A stretch of 64,000 bases of DNA, taken from positions 10,027,637 to 10,091,636 of the forward strand of contig JACDQD010000010.1 in assembly GCA_019843655.1 (NCBI GenBank), in the 5' to 3' direction. This DNA is from Lethocerus indicus. Taxonomy: Eukaryota; Arthropoda; Insecta; Hemiptera; Belostomatidae. The position numbers and the translations under genes were made by a program. Below, one piece after another: positions 48,301-58,900 of this stretch. Position 1 is the first letter of the stretch. Every line of letters starts with the position of its first letter. The notes below the pieces were generated by a model. The model was not told the origin of the DNA and did not search any database. It saw nothing but the letters and a program-made list of their open reading frames with translations.

Positions 48301-51300
48301 TTTGTCTCAATTTTGGTAAAATAATAGGGAAAGGTACAACGCGTTTTCAGGATGAGAAGGCCTCACAACAGTGAGATAGTATACAAATATTCAGTGAAAA
48401 CTTTGATCCAAATTACATTTATAATTGTCTACAAATACTGAACAATACAGTATTGTTCGTATTAAACAGTCATTTAATACAACATTTACTTGTATAGGTT
48501 ATAACTTTCAATTTTACTGAATTTCACTTATCTGTTACAGCATATGGGAGCACCTCTTGAAATTGGCCTCCAACGGGAAGAAAACCATTATAATCACAAC
48601 TCATTACATCGAAGAAGCTAGACAGGCTCATATTGTGAGTACCTTTTTGTACCATAAATTCTTTCTAATTGCATAAATTGAATATTTATATATGAATATT
48701 AAAAGTTTGTTTATTTACATTTATCAGACTGGAAAAATTAAAATCTTAATGTTTTTGGCACAAAATATCTTTAGAAGGCCTCATTTTATCCCCTCCCCGA
48801 TAAATTTATATATGACCCAATGACTTTAAATTATTATCTTTTCATAATTAGTTTCAGAAAGCAATACATAAAAAATAACTCGTCCACAGCATTAACTAAA
48901 AATTCAGAATGCTTGCTTGTTTCTAAAACAATGTACTGGCTAGAGCCAAGTACATCAGTAATTTAAACTATTTATTGGGATTAGGGATTATTAGGTTATT
49001 GGTATTTCCGGAATCCTCTTACATCTTAGTAACAGTCAGGTTTTTGCTTCTTCTTACTAATTGTAGTGACAGCTAGTTCATTATCGGTAGCGATGAGCAT
49101 CATTACAGTTTGACGTCAGAGTCATTACAAATCGACCTCAAGGCGTTCACAACATCCAATGTCGGTTTAATCAATGTAATATAGGCGACTCTAAGTCTAT
49201 TTTGTTTTTTTCCAACGCATCATCAACGTATAAGTGGCTCGGTTGAAAACACTTGCGGCGAGGAGAAGTCCACAGTTGTATGTCCTCAATTCTAAAATAC
49301 AAAATTCAGCGCGAGGACTTTGACAGGTTATCCTTGCCTGTTTTGACCCTTAAGAGTTATTGGAAATAAAAATTACTGTAATTCCTACCCACCGACAATA
49401 ATAAGTACAGCGGTTTGCCCGCTAACGATAGAACCTATTACTGTGAAAGAATAAATCCGGCATTACTGCGAACAATATCTAGGTAGAATGGGTAACATGC
49501 CAAAAAACTGCACACTGACTAATCAGAGTTGCGACACTCGAATAACCACCTATCTCGCGATAGGGGATATTAAATCATGTTTAGGAGAATAATAAATTTA
49601 AGGAGAATAATAAGGGTTTGGGTTCAATGACCACGTTTGGTTTTCAGTATTTGAGAAATACAAGCGTATACAATAAATGATCTTAATAAAAAATACACTC
49701 TGTTCTCAAACCAAAAATAAATCCTTCTTCAACTGCTCTTGTATCCATAATTATATCGGAATTATAAGGAAAACGGCATTTTGTAGTGTTTCCGAAAAAA
49801 CAAGTATTATACCTAACGCTCGTCTCTACAGAGAGATATATGTGGCCACGTCCTACGCCCATTAAGTCCTGAGCACATTTCACTTGCGATAATTTAAGTT
49901 CCCCTCCAACGGATAATATATGCAGGGTCAATTATTTTCAGCCTTTGGACAACTGAAAATAATTCATTGGTTTAATTTAGCCGTGCACGGAGTAATTTTT
50001 TTATTTATATTCCGAGTACCGAATTGGCGCCAGCCTAGTTGTAAAGGGCGAGTACTTAGGATTGGAAGGTCAACGGCCCGTATGTGCCTCATTTTGTGTT
50101 TACTGTAATTAAAATCTCCACCCTGCAGATACTGAAGGTGGCGACTAGCCGAAACCGGTCTGGGAAAAGGCAGAAAGATTGAGAAAAAAACTACGGGTAT
50201 TGTAAACCCTCGCAGACCGCACTACAAGTATTCGAAATTAAATAATAATTAAAGGGTTACTGCCTTAGGAGGGATGATTTTTCCCTCCAGTTCTCGACGG
50301 ATAATTGGGTTTCGGCAATAGTTATTTCTGTATCAAATTTCAATCTGGTTTGATTTTCATGACGGGTCGGTGAGAGACCCGCGTACAAAAATTTACAGAA
50401 TAAAAAGTATTGGCAAAAATTAATTTTAAGTTATTTCGCAACAATTTTCGCGATCTTCCGCCTCCGTCCGCCGGTTGGCCAAAACCGGTTTTCCGCCACT
50501 TTCTATTTCTAATTCGGTGAGGCGAGAGGTTGCCTAGGCCGGGGACCGCTCGCTCCTCCGAGGTAGGGAATCCATTAATTATTGAGGATAGAGTTTCTTC
50601 GCGCGGTTTCTTACCGGTAACCGTAACAGGAGGGGTTGTGCAACCGGAGTCTGCAGGATGAAAGTGAGCCCGGAGGAATGGATTAGAAAGCAGCGGTGGG
50701 GTGGCTGCCAATGACCTTATCGAAGGAGCGAGTTACGTTGCTTATCGAGAAATCGAAAGTTTTTTTTTCTATTATTCTCTTTTCCGACATCGCAGTTTGA
50801 TACCCACGCGTTTCCGGTTTTTCTCTGAAAATATCGAAAAGAGGAAAATGCACGAAAGAGGGAGAGTCGGCCACTCTTGCGAACCTCTGCCCCTCCATTC
50901 GTCGTTTCGGTCTTAGCCCAAACCGGTCTTCAGTAACTGCAAATAACTTGATTTTTAAGGTAGAAGCTGACTAGAATATAAGAAAATAGTTTTCCTTTTT
51001 TGCTCCGTAAGGAATTCGCGGGGAGTTGAAAATGTTTCGGGAAATTGGTCATCCTTTGCGATAGAACGCCATATTGATAGGACACGATCGTAACCGTGTT
51101 TTATCAGGTATTCACAGCTCTAGTCTACGTTTCTACCGCGAGATGTCGTATCAGTTTAAAATGTCACAAATTTGTTTGTTTTTGGTGAAAATGGACTGAA
51201 GAAGACTATCCATATTTGTGGACGGATTAATCACAATTCTTCGAATAACATAATTCTTCAGTAGTGTTGTATTGGCCATCTTGGTGGTTGAAGTTTTATT

Positions 51301-52909
51301 ACACTTTTCTTGTACGTTGCTCACCCGGAAACAAGATAACTCGACTATACAATTAATATGGGGAAAGTCTGACTAATGTATCTCTTCCTAGTTATTTCTA
51401 CTTTCTATTTGGTTTTAGATTATTAAAAATGTTTACTTCAAGCCTACGGATTCAGGAAATAATTCGCTCTCGATAATATTTCCTCCACGACGCCAAACTC
51501 TTTAGCTATTTATATGTTTTTTTATTACAATTATATATATAAAACCTTCGTGTGTTATCATCAGATTGGGCTGATGAGGGGCGGAGTTCTACTGTGCGAG
51601 GACGCTCCCACCCAGCTGATGATCAGCCACCACTGTGATAACCTCGAACAGGTCTTCCTCGAGCTCAGCCACAACCAGCATAGGACGACCGGCGAAGACG
51701 ACCAGATACAGCCAAAAGTAAGTTTTCCCAATTCATTTTATGTGAACTTTTACCCGGTTTTCAACCATCTTCAGGCATCTCTGCGTTAGGTATTTTCGGC
51801 GGGTTAGGGATTACACTTTTTCAGACAAAAAATAAAAAACAAATATAATTCAATAACGCAATGGAACAAGGTATACCATCTTACCACTTGAGCCGTGAGA
51901 AAAGACTGTTGCGCAGATTATTGTCCCTCTCGATCTCCTCTACTCTGTACCCTGGTAATATTCGTACCACTCCCGACACAGACCCCATATTACACTTTTG
52001 TCATAAGCCTAATTCAGAACGGCGATAAATTCGCTTTAAAAGAGTTTGATGCAAAATGTGAATTAGTGGGACACGATTTTAATCGGAGAGTCCAGGTAGA
52101 TATGAGCCTCCTCAATTGATAAAAACGATTTGGTGGTCGGGACTAAAAGAAGTGCGCTTTATAAATATTATGCAAAAAAATTATCGACGCGTCCGGCGTG
52201 AACGGCATTCTTGGGCTTAATTTTTTGAATGACTTGCAACAGGTGAACTTCCTTCTTTATTCTGGTCCGCCGGGAGGGGGCGGCTTTGGCTTTCCTCGCG
52301 AGATCAAAAGGCGTGGATTGTTTCATTTAAAAATACGTCGTCGGTGTGCCCCGTGTGTGGGGGGGAGGGCGCCATTCACGTCCGGAGAACAAACAGAGCA
52401 TGGAAATTGTGGGGAAATTTTTTTTTTCCACACACGTCCGAGGTAAAGGGGATCGTTTATTTTTGTCGGCAACACCGGGCGGTCCTCCTTCTGCCCCTCA
52501 CTATTTATAATGTTCCGGGATAGCGCCCAGCCTCTCGATTAACCCTCCGAAAACCCGATGATACAAATAATAAGTTTGAGCGAGTACATTTGGGCTTCTC
52601 TCCGCAAAAATTAGTGGGGCAACTGCGCACCACATTGTCTAGTTTATTGTTTGTCGGGTTCTGGGGTTCAGAAGAAAAAATTTCCCGAGAGAATAGACAC
52701 GTTATCTTGACAAAACAATAACAGTTGCAAAGAAAGAAAGGCTCGTAGACATTTGTATTTCAGTCTTAATTATCGGCAGACAGAACAATTGCGCGGGAAA
52801 GAAATAGGGAAAAAATATTAATATGTTTATATTTTGGGGAGGGGGGGATCCAGTGAGGGTTTGGAACATAACGATCATTTTGTCCTAATCAGGAGAGTAG
52901 ATGGGAGCA

Positions 52910-52959
<50 letters not shown>

Positions 52960-55900
52960 TTGAAACATTCAAATGTATTTATAAGCGACCATATTATGTT
53001 GTGTACAGTATATAAAGAGAAGGCAGCATTTAATGCTCCTTATATGTAATAACATAGTTTGTATGTACTGATCCGGGAATATCTTTATGACCTAAATAGG
53101 CGTTTACATTTTTTTTTAACTTTCAATGCGGAGCCAAAAATATTTGATTAGGAATTCTTATTTCGTATCAGTTTAAAAATTAAACTACAAAATATTTTTT
53201 AAATCTAACTGAATTATAATGTAAACTATCCACTTCAAACTGTAAACATACTATTCAGTTCATATACGATATTTCTGTCCTGAGAATTAATTTTGTCGAT
53301 TACGTTTTTTTTTCCCGACTTAATGTTCGAAATATACTTAACCCTGATAAATGCCCGCAGGCTATTGTCAAGTCCCCCACGCATTTTGCCTGCCCTCATA
53401 AATAACAACCGCTCCAGGGGGGGGGGGAGGCAGAAATAAAAACTGAATTGGCTTTTCAGTTTTAGCCCCGTTGCTTATTTTTAATTCAAAATTGTGCAGA
53501 AAATAATCCGGCCTCAAATGTGTTTTCTATTTCTTCTCTTGTGAAGTATTGGCCCCGCATTCAGATTCCTCGTTTCGCAACGGCCAGACACCTTTTTGCC
53601 GCAAAATTAATTTTATATTGAAATATAAATTTTGAACTTTAATGTTCTGGAAACTGTTGCTCTAAAATAAAAATTTTGCAACAGCACGATCTGATATTAT
53701 ACTGCAGCAGTTTTAGGGCTTTTATCAGACGTTTGCCCACCAACAGACTGGCTTCTATTTCAGCATCAATTGCATACATTTGCAGTGTATTCGAGTTGAA
53801 GACGTGTTGTTGGAAAAATTTATTTTCTATTGTTTTGAAAAGGCCGTTTGAAAACTAAAAATTTTCTTTTCCAGAGTATTCCGTATCCCGACGTGCCGAA
53901 AAAAAAAACTCGGTCCCCCCTGAACGGAGAAGGATGGTTCCTTTGGTCGAGATTCATGGCTCAGTTGATTAAAAACTGGTATTTTATGTGGAGGAATAAA
54001 GCGTAAGTTTAAATTAAATAAAAAATTATTCAGTTCAGTTCGGCCTCAGACTATAAAGTGATGCACTTATGTCGGCGCACTAGTTATTCAGGGACTGGTA
54101 CTACTAACGATGGCAAGAAGTCGAAAATTGTATGGATTAAGACGAGATTGTGCGAGCGGAGTTTCGTTTCAGCTTTTTCCTACCGCAGTATAACTTGTGT
54201 TGAGACAGTGAACAGTAATTATTAAAAGCAAAAATTATGACGAGATTATTTTATTTACTATATTATTCGAAATTTAAGGAGCTCTAAATCAACCCGTCCA
54301 CTTAGAATATTTCTTGCATCATTTTATTGTTTACATTCTGGACAGCGTAATGTTGGTAAGATAAGGGGAAAATATGGTACTTCATATTAATAACCAGTTT
54401 ACTCGAATTTACTCCGTGAATTCAAATATGCGTTGTCCGTGAACTTTTTTTGACTTCGAAAAAGTTCGAATTTGACTTAGAAAAAGTTGAATTTATTTGG
54501 AATTCGGTACAACAAGATTGTTTTATAGGGATTAGGGATAGGGTGCAATTTGAGGTGGATTATACAGGCGAAGGCCTAATTTTCCTTCGACTTTGCCTCA
54601 ACACTTGTTTATTTATTGCATTGATGCACACTTCCGTACTCTGTGATATTGCAGTATGATGGTGTTCCTCTTGGGTCTGCCACTTGTCCAGTGCACGCTG
54701 TACAACCTGGCCATCGGCCACGACCCGGAAGGCCTCAATATTGCCGTCGTCGCAGAAGAGCTCACCAACGGCCTTTCGGACTGCGCCCACTTGCCCAAAT
54801 CCGGGTGCTTTCTCAATCTTCCGCTCAGCTGTAGATACATAGACAAAATACGCGTCCGGACAATAAATCTGGTCTGTTTTGCGAGATTGCTAAACTTGAT
54901 ATATTAAAAATAATTTTATAATGGTCAGTACAAATAGTTATATATAAACACGGGGTTAAATACATTTCCGCACCACACTCAGGGAGGCGCTAGTTTATCG
55001 GTGCATGCGCAGCTAACGAACTTTAGTTAAGTACATTTCCGCACCACACTCAGGGTAGCGCTAGTTTATCGGTGCAAGTACACCAAACGAACTTTAGTTA
55101 AGTACATTTCCGCACCACCCTCAAGGGGCGCTAGTTTATCAGTGCAAGTGTACAAAACGAACTTTAGTTAAGTACATTTCCGCACCACCCTCAGGGGGGC
55201 GCTAGTTTATCGGTGCATGCGCACCAAACGAACTTTAGTTAAGTACATTTCCGCACCACCCTCAGGGGGGCGCTAGTTTATCGGTGCATGCGCACCAAAC
55301 GAACTTTAGTTAAGTACATTTCCGCACCACGCTCAGGGGGCGCTAGTTTATCGGTGCATGCGCACCAAACGAACTTTAGTTAAGTACATTTCCGCACCAC
55401 CCTCAAGGGGCGTTAGTTTATCATGCATGCGCACCAAACGAACTTTAGTTAAGTACATTTCCGGCACCACTCTCTTAGGGGCGTTAGTTTCGGTGCATGC
55501 GCACCAAACGAACTTTAGTTAAGTACATTTCCGCACCACCCTCAAGGGGCGCTAGTTTATCGGTGCATGCGCACCAAACGAACTTTAGTTAAGTACATTT
55601 CCGCACCACTCTCAGGGGGCGCTAGTTTCGGTGCATGCGCACCAAACGAACTTTAGTTAAGTACATTTCCGCACCACCCTCAAGGGGCGCTAGTTTATCG
55701 GTGCATGCGCACCAAACGAACTTTAGTTAAGTACATTTCCGCACCACCCTCAGGGGGGCGCTAGTTTATCGGTGCATGCGCACCAAACGAACTTTAGTTA
55801 AGTACATTTCCGCACCACACTCAGTGGAGCGCTAGTTTATCGGTGCAAAGTGCACCGATTACTTATCTAAAGTTTGTTTTAGTTTGAAGCCTAGAATTAC

Positions 55901-58900
55901 TAAAAATAAACATTTTTCAATAAATTTTGGAGCGACAGGAAAACTTTTATGATCGTAAATGCACAATACCAGATAGGTTTCCTGTCATATATTTGGAAGT
56001 CGGAACCAAATAGTTGTGACCGGTTGTGTGATCAAATATATATTTGACCGATAATCCGACAAAGACTTTGGCCTATTAACGAAATCCCTCCCAGCCCAAA
56101 TAAGACAAACGAAATTGCCCAGAAACACAATAAGAAGACACGTATATGTACAAGTGAAGGTCGCAGTACAGTGAGGATGCCCAAGACACCGCTGCTGACG
56201 ATGGTCTAGCCAAAGACCGAACCAGCGAGAGGTGAGGGAAACGCTCGAAATCATACTGTATAATATGTTTTGTATTGCAGGTTGAATACGAGAGACTGGA
56301 AGATGGTAGGGCCGCCGTTGGTATGAACAAGGCGTGGGGCCTGCTCCACTTTGCCCACAACTACTCGCAGGCGTTGGCCGAAAGAATCAATTTCACGGGC
56401 GACGCCAGCGATATGGCCGTTGAGCTCAGTCAACTGAACGTCTGGATGGATATGTCCAGTCTGTATAATTCAATTATTATACAAAATTGAGCATCTTCTC
56501 TAAAATATCCATCATTCTCAATGAAAATTAATACCCGGCCCTAGACTGTTGGACAGTTTATAGAGTGTGAAAGACAAGAAATAGTATAGGATTCACCGGA
56601 ATGGAATTAGAGGTGTTAATGGATTTCAAACAAAATATATTTTTGTATCAGACAATTAGTGCTGCTATTAATTGAATAATATCTCTAATATTGACCAGTT
56701 TTTATTTTTTATTTGAATTTGTTCGCTTGACATAATATTTTTTTGCCTCAAATTTATTAAGCCCAATTATTGTTACACGCGATGTTTTGTTCGTATTTCG
56801 TCCTTAAGATTCGCCTCCTCTGTAAATTTCAGCAGTATATTTACTGCTAGATAGTAAAATTAAGCCTATTACTCAGTCGTGCGCAAATAGGTCTCATTCT
56901 TGTCTAAAAGAGACCGTTGAATAGTTTAGAATTTACTTTTAGCGGGCTCCACTCTCCGCCTCTACTCCGGGTAATCCCTTACAAACCGTTGTTAAACATT
57001 TTTAAAAAAAATGGTTGTTTCTCTCACGCCAGCTGAAAGAATATGATCATACCCCCCTTTAAGTGTGTCAATAATGTAATTAGACTCTTGGACGTTTTCA
57101 GTACCCATTTTAAATAAATATGAATATTGGGACCGGGCCCAACTAATTATGCATTTTTGTCTGAGACAAGGAAACGGAAAATTGGCCGAAATCCAGTTTA
57201 CGCCGCCGGCGGATTGTATTTCCAACGTGTTCGACTTTCGGCGTTCGAGCCAAAATTCCAAAATTAAGAGATTGTTTCTAAAAACGGCATTGAAATACAA
57301 TACCATATGTTATTATTGGGGTGTCGAATTTTTAATTACCGTCCGTTTTCTTTTTCTGTTTTTCCATATTCCCTTTCCAGACCAGTATATTGGCAATATG
57401 CTTCGCGAAGATCTGATTAGCGGATACGCCGACTTCCTACAAGACGTCTTCAGGGACTGTGGATGGCCTTCTCAGGCGGCCAACATACCAGTCAGGGTAA
57501 GAACAACAGTTGTTGTAATATCGAGAAATAATATTATGTCGCAATTTTTTTCTTCTAATTTTCATTTATGTTGCAGTTTGAAAATCCAATTTACGGTACC
57601 AGAAATCCCAGTTTCATACATTTTGCGTCTCCGGCCGTTATAGTTGTGTAAGTGAAAAAGTAGTTTACTTCATGTATTTAATTAATATACTGTTTATCAA
57701 AATATAAGTTTATAATTTATATTTTGTTTTTCTAGTTTCATGTTCTATCTTCCTCTGATGTTCACTGTTGGCGTTATGCTCTACGAGAAAATGGCTGGTA
57801 TTTTAGAGAGATGTATGGTAGCAGGTGAGAACTCTAAGTGAAAATAATAAATTGTTTTTGTAAAACAAGGAGAGATTATTAAAGAATTTAATTCACTGTC
57901 AGATTTATTCGTGTATTTGTTGTTTTATTTATGCATGGAATAACTAAGAGTCAGTTCTTTCATTAGAAATTAAAGATTATAATTAATATTATCTGTCTTT
58001 ATTATCATTAAAAAAATATATTTACTTTCCAAAATTTTTTATTGTATTAGATATTTTATTTTTAAATTTAATTTGTCTGCAATACTTGTTACAAATAATG
58101 CATGAAATTTTTTTCATCTAGTATATATAATATTATAAATATTAGTAGTAAAAAATAAATATAACATTATAAAGTGGATATAAAATTATTTTTTAATTTG
58201 TATTTCTTTGAATTTTCAATAGGAGTAACAGCTCTTGAGGTTGTTGTGGCTCACTCTGTCGTCCAATTTGTTGTACTCTGCATCCAGGGAATGCTCATGA
58301 TGATAATTATGTATCAGGTTTTCGACAGTCCTTTCGTTGGTAACTTCTTTTGGACTTCAATATTGCTCATACTGCAAGGACTAAGTGGGATGTGCTTCGG
58401 TTAGTGGAGCTTCAGCAACAATATGACTAATTACATTTTCATTTATCAAGCTTGTTCTAACTATAGTTCCAATGATAAATTATTATAAAATAAAAATAAA
58501 AACATAGAAAAAGATTTTTTTTGTGTATACAAGGGCAATGAATTTTCTTCTATAATCAATTTTAATTATTTTGGATTCTTCAAAGAATTTTATGATTTTA
58601 TTCATAACCACTTTTGATATTCTACAATATTGGAATTTAATTATATTGAATTGCAGTACTTATTTTTTACAATCTGAAATATTAATTAATATTAATTTTC
58701 AGGTTTTCTTATATCAGTAGTATCCGATACAATGAACACGGCATCATTCATGGGAATTGGAAGTTTCTTTCCTCTCTGTTCAATGAGTGGTAAGTCAAGT
58801 TTATTTCATAATTTTTTTCTAACTTAATAATTCATTTTCTAATTAATCAGTTCAAGACTTTCAATAAAATTATTTTGCTCATTCCTGCAGTTATTTATGA

